Made by a program: the position numbers and the translations under genes. A DNA stretch of 64,000 bases from Leptospira noumeaensis (GTDB lineage Bacteria > Spirochaetota > Leptospiria > Leptospirales > Leptospiraceae). The notes below the pieces were generated by a model. That model did not search any database. It was not told the DNA's origin and was given only the letters and a program-made list of their open reading frames with translations. The stretch's first letter is position 1. Every line of letters starts with the position of its first letter. Below, piece by piece: positions 57,120-63,982 of this stretch. The stretch is from contig NZ_RQFK01000023.1 in NCBI RefSeq assembly GCF_004770765.1, positions 186,001 through 250,000 of the forward strand, given 5' to 3'.

Positions 57120-57686
57120 CTATTTGTTGACTCGCTCCACGTAGGACAAATCTCGAAGGTCAATTTTTACTGTGTCTCCCTGTTTGATAAAGATGGGAAC
57201 TTGAACTTCTCCACCAGTTTCTACAGTCACTCGTTTGAGAGCAAGACCCGTTGTATCCCCTTTGAGACCATCTTCTGCATAAGTCACTTCCAATATAGCA
57301 AAGTTAGGAGGTGTGACACCGATTGGTTTGTCATTGTAAAACGAAACTTCCACCGCAGTTTCTTCTTTCATAAATGGAAGGATGTCTTCCACATAATCTT
57401 TGGAAACTGGGATCTGTTCGTAATCGTTGACATCCATAAAAATGATTTGGTCACCGTCTGCGTAACAATATTGCATTTTACGACGTTCCAAATCCACACT
57501 TTCTAATTTTTCAGCCGCTTTGAAGGTTCTTTCAATGGAAGAATCGCGGACAATGTTTTTCAGTTTGGTACGGATGAATGCAGAACCCTTTCCTGGGTTC
57601 ACAAACTCTGTTTTGACGACGGAATAAAGCTCGTTCTCAATCTTGAGGATCATTCCTTTTTTTACTTCTGTAATGCCTAAGTTCAT
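57120..57686 (-). CDS. efp: Translation elongation factor P
   Basis: 188 residues from the ATG at 57686 (the 57749 reading adds an unlikely 21 residues). The three EF-P domains are visible: MNLGITEVKKGMILKIENELY, the modifiable Lys in NPGKGSAFIRTK (near residue 34), and the C-terminal VTVETGGEVQVPIFIKQGD and DLRDLSYVERV. EF-P relieves ribosome stalling at proline runs. The Lys position, rather than Arg, fits beta-lysylation, and a KamA-type aminomutase gene diverges 68 bases away. It heads a tight operon with mtnB. Confidence 0.95.
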   Translation of the reverse strand: MNLGITEVKKGMILKIENELYSVVKTEFVNPGKGSAFIRTKLKNIVRDSSIERTFKAAEKLESVDLERRKMQYCYADGDQIIFMDVNDYEQIPVSKDYVEDILPFMKEETAVEVSFYNDKPIGVTPPNFAILEVTYAEDGLKGDTTGLALKRVTVETGGEVQVPIFIKQGDTVKIDLRDLSYVERVNK

Positions 57687-57754
57687 AATTTCGTTACTCG
57701 TAAACAAAATCCGAGGGACTTGGCCATGTGTCAACCGAAGTATGGTCATAAGCG

Positions 57755-58819
57755 ATGACCTGGTCGGATTGGAAATGGCAATTACAAAACCGAATCACTA
57801 CCTTAGAGGATTTGGAAAAAAAACTAACTCTTACCGAAGAAGAGAGGGTAAGTTTTGCACCCGCACTAGAAGAATTTAGTTTTGCCGTCACACCTTACTA
57901 CTTGGAAAGAGTGGAAAAAGATAATCCAAACTGTCCGATCCGCAAACAAATCCTCCCTAGGGCCGGAGAATTGAAAAAAAATCCCAATGAAGTCGAAGAC
58001 CCACTGGCGGAAGAAAAATATATGCCCGTCAAAGGGGTGACACACAGATACCCTGACCGCGCCATTTGGTATATTTCTCATGTATGTGCCGTGTATTGCC
58101 GGTTTTGTACAAGGAAACGAAAGGTATCTGACCCCGAAGAAACTCCCAATCGCAAAGAATGGGAAAAAGCTTTGGAATACTTTCGCACTCATACGGAATT
58201 ACGAGAAATCATTTTGTCTGGCGGTGACCCACTCACACTTGCTGATTCCTCACTCGATTATCTTTTAGGGGAATTAAAATCCATTCCACATCTCAACCAA
58301 GTGCGAATCCATACCCGCCATCCCGTGACTATGCCCATGCGGCTTACAGAGTCTTTAAACGAAGTGTTTGCAAAATACTTTCCTTTGTATATGGTCACTC
58401 ATTTCAATCACCCCAATGAAATTACAGATGAAACTAAAATGTATGTTATGCGAATGATAAAAACAGGCCATGTCTCTATTTTTAACCAATCCGTGTTACT
58501 TTCAGGAATCAATGATGACGCAAAAATTTTGTCGGAACTCAATTACAAACTGATCTCCATCGGGATCAAACCCTATTACCTCCACCAATGTGATGAGGTA
58601 TTTGGAAGTTCTGATTTTGTTGTGCCGATTGAACGTGGGATTGAAATCTATCGGAAACTCCGTGGTTATCATTCTGGGATCACCATTCCCAGTTATGTAA
58701 AAGACCTGACTGGTGGTGGAGGGAAGGTTCTTCTCTCCCCTGACTATTTTCAAAAGAAAACAAAAGATGGATATCTATTCCAAAATTATTTAGGAGATGA
58801 ATATGAAGTGGGCCATTAA
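57755..58819 (+). CDS. KamA-family lysine 2,3-aminomutase, probable EF-P beta-lysylation enzyme EpmB
   Basis: 354 residues. Radical SAM motif CAVYCRFCTRKR (CxxxCxxC), SGGDPLTL for SAM binding, and the PLP Lys in TGGGGKVLLSP near the C-terminus. The length and motif set match EpmB/YjeK and KamA. EpmB converts L-alpha-lysine to beta-lysine, which EpmA then attaches to EF-P. The divergent gene is efp with the right lysine, so the EpmB role is strongly suggested. A catabolic lysine aminomutase is the alternative; no EpmA is in the window. The end overlaps the lipoprotein gene by 17 bases. Confidence 0.87.
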   Translation: MTWSDWKWQLQNRITTLEDLEKKLTLTEEERVSFAPALEEFSFAVTPYYLERVEKDNPNCPIRKQILPRAGELKKNPNEVEDPLAEEKYMPVKGVTHRYPDRAIWYISHVCAVYCRFCTRKRKVSDPEETPNRKEWEKALEYFRTHTELREIILSGGDPLTLADSSLDYLLGELKSIPHLNQVRIHTRHPVTMPMRLTESLNEVFAKYFPLYMVTHFNHPNEITDETKMYVMRMIKTGHVSIFNQSVLLSGINDDAKILSELNYKLISIGIKPYYLHQCDEVFGSSDFVVPIERGIEIYRKLRGYHSGITIPSYVKDLTGGGGKVLLSPDYFQKKTKDGYLFQNYLGDEYEVGH

Positions 58820-59357
58820 AATCATTCCTGTACTTTTTTTAATGGTTATGGCTTGCCAATCATCGGAACAAGGAATCCTTACCAAAAAAAAATCGGATCC
58901 ATCTTTAGCGGAACCAAAACCCGAAGAGAAAAAATCTAACCTAACAAAAGAACTTCGCCTGACCTACCACGCCGTTTGGGTGGCAAAAGAAAATTTTGAA
59001 CTCTTAAAATCGGGTTCTATTTTTGGAACAGGAAATAGTTATGAAATTCAATTGGAATCGGACAAACAAATCCAATGGATGCGACTCTCCTCCACCGACA
59101 GAGAAAACCAGTCCCGGTTTCCTTATTTCTATCAGGACGAAGTCCAAAATCCAGATGTTTCCTACTTTGTTTGGGGAAACAAAAAATGCAGTGTCCTTGT
59201 ATTTTCTCTCCCAGGTTCCAGACTCTATGCACGCTGGGAAGGGATCCATAATGGGTTTTTACTGGTTTTTGAGACCATCATTCCAGGCCAGAACGGTTCC
59301 AAAGAACTGGCAAAGGAACTTCACCAAATGGTGCTAAAGTCCCTCGATCTCTATTAA
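58803..59357 (+). CDS. Lipoprotein of unknown function
   Basis: 184 residues from the ATG at 58803, which has GGAG six bases before; an ATG at 58797 is less suitable. MKWAIKIIPVLFLMVMACQSSEQ is a lipoprotein signal with Cys18. A charged linker (EPKPEEKKS) precedes a beta-rich domain with IQWMRLSSTDRENQSRFP and YFVWGNKKCSVLVFSLPGSR. No family is recognised. It overlaps the end of the aminomutase gene. Confidence 0.65.
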   Translation: MKWAIKIIPVLFLMVMACQSSEQGILTKKKSDPSLAEPKPEEKKSNLTKELRLTYHAVWVAKENFELLKSGSIFGTGNSYEIQLESDKQIQWMRLSSTDRENQSRFPYFYQDEVQNPDVSYFVWGNKKCSVLVFSLPGSRLYARWEGIHNGFLLVFETIIPGQNGSKELAKELHQMVLKSLDLY

Positions 59358-59444
59358 CTCTTTAGATTTCCCGCAAAGCCTGATTTTTTAGAAAAAAAGA
59401 TTAGGCAAATAGAGAGTGGGCGTTAGGCTTTGAGGAGAATTTCT

Positions 59445-59651
59445 ATGTGGTTAAAACTCGGTGAATCGGAAGTTATCAATTTGGATTACATTGCCTCCAT
59501 CAAAAAAAATCCCAACCAACCTTCCATTGAAATCATTTACCAAGATCTCAATAATGTTAAATCCCTTCCTTTTCCCGGCAATGAAGAACGTGACCGAGCC
59601 TTCAAAGCCATTTTAGAAAATTTATCTCGAATGAAATTATACTTTGAATGA
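59445..59651 (+). CDS. Small conserved-type protein, unknown
   Basis: 68 residues from the ATG at 59445, preceded by GAGGAGA. Begins MWLKLGESEVINLDYIASIKK and has NEERDRAFKAILENLSRM near the end, a mixed alpha/beta profile. No signal or membrane segment. The nucleotidyltransferase-like gene follows after three bases, so they are co-transcribed. Function not recognised. Confidence 0.6.
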   Translation: MWLKLGESEVINLDYIASIKKNPNQPSIEIIYQDLNNVKSLPFPGNEERDRAFKAILENLSRMKLYFE

Positions 59652-59654
59652 ACC

Positions 59655-60440
59655 ATGGAATTTGAAGCACTAAACCCTAACCTCTATGCACAAGTTTTGG
59701 ATGAATTAGAAATCATCCCGTCAACGAAACCTTACCAAATTCTTTTTTATGGATCTAGGGAACGTGGTGATTTCCATCCAGAATCCGATCTCAATTTTTA
59801 TTTGGTAGCTCATTCGACTGACCAAATGAAGTCACAATTTATTGATTCCATTTCTCGCGCCTTACAAAAGTTAGAAGACGTGGCCCCTGTGAATATGATT
59901 GCGGGAGATGCAGATTCTCTTCGTCACAGGTTAAAGATTTCCGAACCAGGAAGTGTGCAACTGATGGAAGCCTCTTCTGTATTTTTTGGGGAAGGCCTTT
60001 TTGAAGATTTAAAAACCGATTGGGAAAAGTGGAAACAAAGAGAAATTCCAAAATCCGATCTCACCCTATACCTAGAAAAACGAATTCGTTTTTTCAAACA
60101 ACAAGTCACTCGAAATATTAAAGACGAAATTTCTCAACTCGAACGGATCACAACTCTCACCCTTCACATTTGGGCTTTGCAAAATATCCATGACCTAACT
60201 CATATTGAACTTTTGAAAATGGACACCCCTGACCAGCTTGCTCCCCTTTTCACCAATTTGTATCGAAAGGAAATGGATGAATCAGTATTTGAACTTTTGG
60301 AATTACAAACCCGCGTTCGTAAACTGAAAGTAGATGTTCGCTGGAAACGCGAAGTTTCCAGAGAGGACATTCACGAAACCAAATACAAACTCATTTCTCT
60401 ACGAAATGATGAAGAGTTTATGATGAATCTTTGGGCTTAA
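59655..60440 (+). CDS. Nucleotidyltransferase-fold protein with altered active site
   Basis: 261 residues. FYGSRERGDFHPESDLNFYLV (about 31-51) is the minimal nucleotidyltransferase motif, but the second metal-binding Asp of the usual SDIDL is Asn (SDLNF). The remainder is helical with a coil-like region and no second domain recognised. It may have lost catalysis or use one metal. It is the last gene before the repeat-bounded region, and its codon use and neighbours look like the rest of the chromosome. Confidence 0.7.
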   Translation: MEFEALNPNLYAQVLDELEIIPSTKPYQILFYGSRERGDFHPESDLNFYLVAHSTDQMKSQFIDSISRALQKLEDVAPVNMIAGDADSLRHRLKISEPGSVQLMEASSVFFGEGLFEDLKTDWEKWKQREIPKSDLTLYLEKRIRFFKQQVTRNIKDEISQLERITTLTLHIWALQNIHDLTHIELLKMDTPDQLAPLFTNLYRKEMDESVFELLELQTRVRKLKVDVRWKREVSREDIHETKYKLISLRNDEEFMMNLWA

Positions 60441-60505
60441 AAAAACCGAAGGTTTCAGATTCACCAAGCAAATAATACCTCAAGAGTTGAGCTAGAGAAC
60501 GGATA

Positions 60506-60522
60506 TTGTTCGTTATGCGAAA
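60506..60522 (+). repeat. Array-start repeat (right-hand box only)
   Basis: TTGTTCGTTATGCGAAA repeats the right end of the downstream repeat units (TAGTTCGTTATGCGAAA at 61355-61371). No matching left box is seen in the preceding 65 bases. It may be the boundary of the array, a worn-down unit or an attI-like junction. Confidence 0.6.
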
Positions 60523-60544
60523 GTCTGAAGATTTATAATTAAAT

Positions 60545-61276
60545 ATGAAAGATAAAATTTCAACATTACACAAAAAGTTTTACCCTTATACTAGTTTGAA
60601 TTATTGGCAAGATGTTACTTTTGCTTTCATATTCAGAGAAATAGCTTTTGTTTTATTACCATTAGTAATTATATTTGTTTTGCAAAGGTATTTTACAAAT
60701 TTCGAATGGAATACTTTTTTTGCCTCAACCGATTTTGCTTTTGCAACAATAGTTTTAATCTGCTCCGGTATATTTCAATTTGTTGAATTAAAAGTAAAAA
60801 TACAGGGAGATAAATCGGAAAAACTACAGCTTGGGCTAAAGTATTTTGTTATCTTTCTAGTATTATCTTGCATCTTGATGACTATTACTATTTTAAAACA
60901 ACTAAGAACCCTTTCACAAATTATTCCAGATGATTTAATAGGAAATTTAATGAAAGGATTTATGCTTTTTAGTTTCCTTTTATTATTTATCAAAGTTTCT
61001 CAAGAATTAAAAATTGAGTATATACGAAGATACGGCAAATTTAAATCAAAAGAAGACGCATATATAGAAATTAATGAAAATCTAGATAGCATAATTGAGG
61101 ATTTAAATGGATCTCATTTCTTTTGCGAACAGTCAAAAGACTTAAAGCTAGTTCAAGGAAATATAGAGATGGATTCTTGGGAAGGCTCAACTACAGAATT
61201 AAAAGAAGAAATAATTCAGAAAATCCATTCCGCGAAGAAATCACTAGATAGAATAGAAAAATTTCTCAAATATTAG
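60545..61276 (+). CDS. Cassette-borne membrane protein, unknown
   Basis: 243 residues. Four hydrophobic segments (about 28-50, 58-78, 98-120, 137-160) form the first two thirds; the rest is a soluble charged domain (EINENLDSIIEDLNGSH, IQKIHSAKKSLDRIEKFLKY). No family is recognised. Its DNA is clearly more AT-rich than the genes to the left. It occupies the first unit of the repeat array, with the repeat following 15 bases after its stop. Confidence 0.6.
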   Translation: MKDKISTLHKKFYPYTSLNYWQDVTFAFIFREIAFVLLPLVIIFVLQRYFTNFEWNTFFASTDFAFATIVLICSGIFQFVELKVKIQGDKSEKLQLGLKYFVIFLVLSCILMTITILKQLRTLSQIIPDDLIGNLMKGFMLFSFLLLFIKVSQELKIEYIRRYGKFKSKEDAYIEINENLDSIIEDLNGSHFFCEQSKDLKLVQGNIEMDSWEGSTTELKEEIIQKIHSAKKSLDRIEKFLKY

Positions 61277-61291
61277 TGAAACTATTCAGAC

Positions 61292-61371
61292 CTTCGCATA
61301 ACAACGGAGAATCGCTGCGCTTCGGGACTCAGGGTCGGGAAACGTCGAGTAGACTAGTTCGTTATGCGAAA
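61292..61371 (+). repeat. attC-like repeat unit 1
   Basis: About 80 bases. Left box GCATAAC (61296-61302) and right box GTTATGC (61361-61367) are exact complements, and the pairing extends outward as TTCGCATAAC with GTTATGCGAA. The interior is partly self-complementary and GC-richer than the genes. Positions 61313-61336 are identical to 62143-62166 in unit 2. Confidence 0.7.
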
Positions 61372-61464
61372 TCTCTTAAAAAATTTTCTTTAACAAAAAT
61401 AACTCAAAAAAATGGAAATTTTTAATCTTTACACTAAGTTCACATAGTTAAACAGTTCTGGTAG

Positions 61465-61941
61465 ATGAACAGTCGAGTCTATATTGAAACTTCAGTAATA
61501 AGCTACTATACGGCAAAACTTTCTAAAGATATTCGCACTTTATCGCGTCAGGAAACCACAATTGACTGGTGGGAAGAGGAAATGAGTAAATTTGACTGCT
61601 TTATTTCTCTAGCCGTAATTGAAGAAATTTCAAAGGGAAACCAACTCGAAGCTGAAAAAAGATTAAAAGCATCCGAAAATTTGCCAATTTTAGCAGAAAA
61701 AGTCGAAATTATGGCTCTTGCTGAGAAATATTTTTCAAAATTAAACATTCCAGAAAAATCTAAATATGATACCATTCATATTGCGTATGCTTCATTTTAT
61801 GAAGTTGAGTATCTTTTAAGTTGGAATATGAAACACATTTCTAACCCGAGAACTCAAAGTGCATTAATTGACTTGAATTTAGAACTTAATTGGAAAACAC
61901 CCTTGCTTATTACGCCGGAAGCTTTAATGGAGATTTCATAA
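61465..61941 (+). CDS. PIN-domain toxin (VapC-like ribonuclease)
   Basis: 158 residues. The acidic PIN set is visible: RVYIETSVISYYTAK (Glu in place of the usual first Asp), LAVIEEISKG, and SKYDTIHIAYASFYEV with the fourth acidic residue, then LLSWNMKHI. The fold suits a VapC-type RNase toxin. The stop TAA overlaps the ATG of a 58-residue ORF by one base, a typical toxin-antitoxin coupling, but here the toxin is first. It fills the second cassette, as is common in chromosomal integrons where toxin-antitoxin units stabilise the array. Confidence 0.8.
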   Translation: MNSRVYIETSVISYYTAKLSKDIRTLSRQETTIDWWEEEMSKFDCFISLAVIEEISKGNQLEAEKRLKASENLPILAEKVEIMALAEKYFSKLNIPEKSKYDTIHIAYASFYEVEYLLSWNMKHISNPRTQSALIDLNLELNWKTPLLITPEALMEIS

Positions 61942-62117
61942 TGGATGATTTAATTATAACAGAAGTTAGAAAAATTAAAGCAGAATTAGAACAAGAAAGT
62001 AAAAATGATTTTGAACTAATTCTTAAAAAACATCAATCGCTACATGAAATTTATAAAGCAAGAATTGTAGAGAAAGATGAATTAGATAAAAAGTCTAAAA
62101 CACCATCCTTAAAATAA
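61941..62117 (+). CDS. Small antitoxin-like partner of the PIN toxin
   Basis: 58 residues, MDDLIITEVRKIKAELEQES onward, charged and helical, overlapping the toxin stop by one base (TAATG). No DNA-binding motif is obvious in the short sequence. Its position and size suggest the cognate antitoxin. The attC-like repeat begins five bases after its stop. Confidence 0.65.
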   Translation: MDDLIITEVRKIKAELEQESKNDFELILKKHQSLHEIYKARIVEKDELDKKSKTPSLK

Positions 62118-62121
62118 GAGA

Positions 62122-62200
62122 CTTCGCATAACAGCGGGGAAACGCTGCGCTTCGGGACTCAGGGTCAGCCTGCGTCGGTTAGCCTAGTTCGTTATGTGCA
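62122..62200 (+). repeat. attC-like repeat unit 2
   Basis: Left box GCATAAC (62126-62132) and right box GTTATGT (62191-62197), the same distance apart as in unit 1. Positions 62143-62166 match unit 1 exactly; the segment between 62167 and 62184 differs. One base of the right box has changed relative to unit 1. Confidence 0.7.
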
Positions 62201-62241
62201 AGTTCGCAAAAAATAATTCAAATAATAAAAAGTAGAAAAGA

Positions 62242-63147
62242 ATGGCAATACCACAATTTCAAGAAGCGATGAAACCAGTTCTAGAATTTCTATCTAGAAA
62301 TAAAGAAAGTCACACCTCGGAGATAAGAAACTATGTAGCTTCGGTTTTCAAAACAACAAATGAAGAAATGGAGGAAATGTTACCATCTAAAAGAGCCAAA
62401 TTATTCTACAATCGCGTCGCTTGGGCAATTCAATATTTAAAAATGGCAGAATTGATTGAATCCGAAAAAAGATCTTACTATAAAATTACAAATGCAGGAA
62501 AAAATTATCTGCCAAATTCCCCGAGTAATATCACCGTACAAGATCTTTCTAAATTTGAAGCTTTTAAATTAAAGAAAGACTCAACAGAAAAATCAGAAAA
62601 CATACAAGAAATCCAAACTTTATCCTCACAAACTCCAGAGGAAATGATTCAAACTGGGTATAACATCATTTTATCAGATTTATCTTCTGAGCTATTAAAG
62701 TTGCTCAAATCTTCCTCACCATACTTTTTTGAATTCATTGTTGTCGATTTGCTTATCAAAATGGGTTACGGTGACAAAAATGATGCAAATGCGATCCTTA
62801 CTAAAAAAAGCGGTGATGAAGGTGTAGATGGAATTATTAAAGAAGATAAACTAGGATTAGAATTCATCTATGTTCAAGCGAAACGATGGGAAAATCCTGT
62901 TGGTAGACAAGAAATTCAAAAATTTGCAGGGGCATTACAAGGTCAAAGGGCTAAGAAAGGAGTTTTTATTACAACTTCTAGATTTTCGAACGATGCAGTT
63001 GAATATGTAAACAAAATCGAAAGTAGAATAATCTTAATTGATGGAAATGAATTAACAAAACTAATGATAGAATACGGTGTTGGAGTTTCCGAAAAAGAAA
63101 ATTTTATTATTAAAAAAATTGATACCGATTATTTTGTTGAAGAATAG
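62242..63147 (+). CDS. mrr: Mrr-type restriction endonuclease
   Basis: 301 residues. An N-terminal winged-helix Mrr_N domain (about 1-95; YYKITNAGKNYL) and a C-terminal endonuclease domain (about 155-270) with SGDEGVDGIIKED and FIYVQAKRWENPVGRQEIQKFAGAL, the Asp and QxK catalytic set of the Mrr_cat fold. Mrr enzymes cut methylated foreign DNA and act in type IV defence. It occupies the third cassette. Key residues are intact. Confidence 0.88.
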   Translation: MAIPQFQEAMKPVLEFLSRNKESHTSEIRNYVASVFKTTNEEMEEMLPSKRAKLFYNRVAWAIQYLKMAELIESEKRSYYKITNAGKNYLPNSPSNITVQDLSKFEAFKLKKDSTEKSENIQEIQTLSSQTPEEMIQTGYNIILSDLSSELLKLLKSSSPYFFEFIVVDLLIKMGYGDKNDANAILTKKSGDEGVDGIIKEDKLGLEFIYVQAKRWENPVGRQEIQKFAGALQGQRAKKGVFITTSRFSNDAVEYVNKIESRIILIDGNELTKLMIEYGVGVSEKENFIIKKIDTDYFVEE

Positions 63148-63195
63148 CGACTAACCGCTTCACTTCGGGACTTACGCCCTAGTTCGTTATACGCC
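63147..63195 (+). repeat. attC-like repeat unit 3 (short)
   Basis: A shorter unit of about 49 bases that begins at the last base of the mrr stop. GCGACTAAC at the left and GTTATACGC at the right (core 63186-63192) are imperfect complements. The interior CTTCGGGACTTACGCCCTAG echoes the other units (CTTCGGGACTCAGGG). Length variation of this kind is normal between attC sites. Confidence 0.6.
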
Positions 63196-63229
63196 ATAGC
63201 TAAAAATTAAAATTTAAAGGAAAACATCC

Positions 63230-63841
63230 ATGTTTAAATGGAAAAAAATATACAAATTACAAATTTCAATAATCAGTTTATGCTTCGGATGTATTCTTAC
63301 AAATAGTATTATAAAGTATAAATATGAAGATCCAATCTATAACCCTACTCCAAGTAGAAACATAACTGTGATCCTAAACAAAGTCGATGATCATCCGGAT
63401 GCTTTCAAAGATGGAATATTTATTGAAGGAATTAAGAAAAACGGCTATGGCATGGAAGGTGGCTATATATTTACCAAACCTAGAGGAAATGAAATTATTA
63501 AAAATATGTTCATTACAGAACTTCAAAATGTTGGTATCACTATTTCAAATGATGCAAAAGCAAATGTTCCTGAAATCGAAATTCAAGTTAATCAAATTTT
63601 CATTGAACCTGAAGTTGGATTTTTTGCTGCCGACGTTATTGCAGTTATTGATATTAATACATTTATCCATTTCAAAAACAAAACTTATAAACGTCGATTT
63701 AAAGCTTTCGGTGAAACCACTACCATCATTTGGCCCGATTACTTCTATTATTTAGCTTTAGATAGAAGCTTAAAAAATCTCGCCAGAAAAACTTTACCTG
63801 AAGTTGTTGCCATCATTCAGAATGAAAAAGGAAGTTTTTAA
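63230..63841 (+). CDS. Cassette-borne lipoprotein, YajG-like
   Basis: 203 residues. The N-terminus MFKWKKIYKLQISIISLCFGC ends in a plausible lipidation Cys21. The mature part resembles YajG-type lipoproteins: ITVILNKVDDHPD, NGYGMEGGYIFTKP, MFITELQNVGITI and an ending with periodic strands. This is fold-level similarity only. AAAGGA lies nine bases before the ATG. A second lipoprotein ORF follows after three bases in the same cassette. Confidence 0.6.
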   Translation: MFKWKKIYKLQISIISLCFGCILTNSIIKYKYEDPIYNPTPSRNITVILNKVDDHPDAFKDGIFIEGIKKNGYGMEGGYIFTKPRGNEIIKNMFITELQNVGITISNDAKANVPEIEIQVNQIFIEPEVGFFAADVIAVIDINTFIHFKNKTYKRRFKAFGETTTIIWPDYFYYLALDRSLKNLARKTLPEVVAIIQNEKGSF

Positions 63842-63844
63842 TTT

Positions 63845-63979
63845 ATGAAAATCTTAATTATCACATTCTTAACTTCATTTATTTTCATTAACTGTTTATA
63901 TAGATTAAGATATATAAATAAAGATGATACTTCAGAAACTAAATGGAAAATTGAAGAGAAAAGAAATACCAATAAATAG
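63845..63979 (+). CDS. Very small lipoprotein in the same cassette
   Basis: 44 residues, beginning MKILIITFLTSFIFINCLYR with a lipidation Cys17, then a short charged tail ending KRNTNK. It starts three bases after the YajG-like gene stop and is followed four bases later by the next attC-like repeat. It is below usual length cut-offs, so annotation pipelines may miss it. Confidence 0.55.
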   Translation: MKILIITFLTSFIFINCLYRLRYINKDDTSETKWKIEEKRNTNK

Positions 63980-63982
63980 CTA

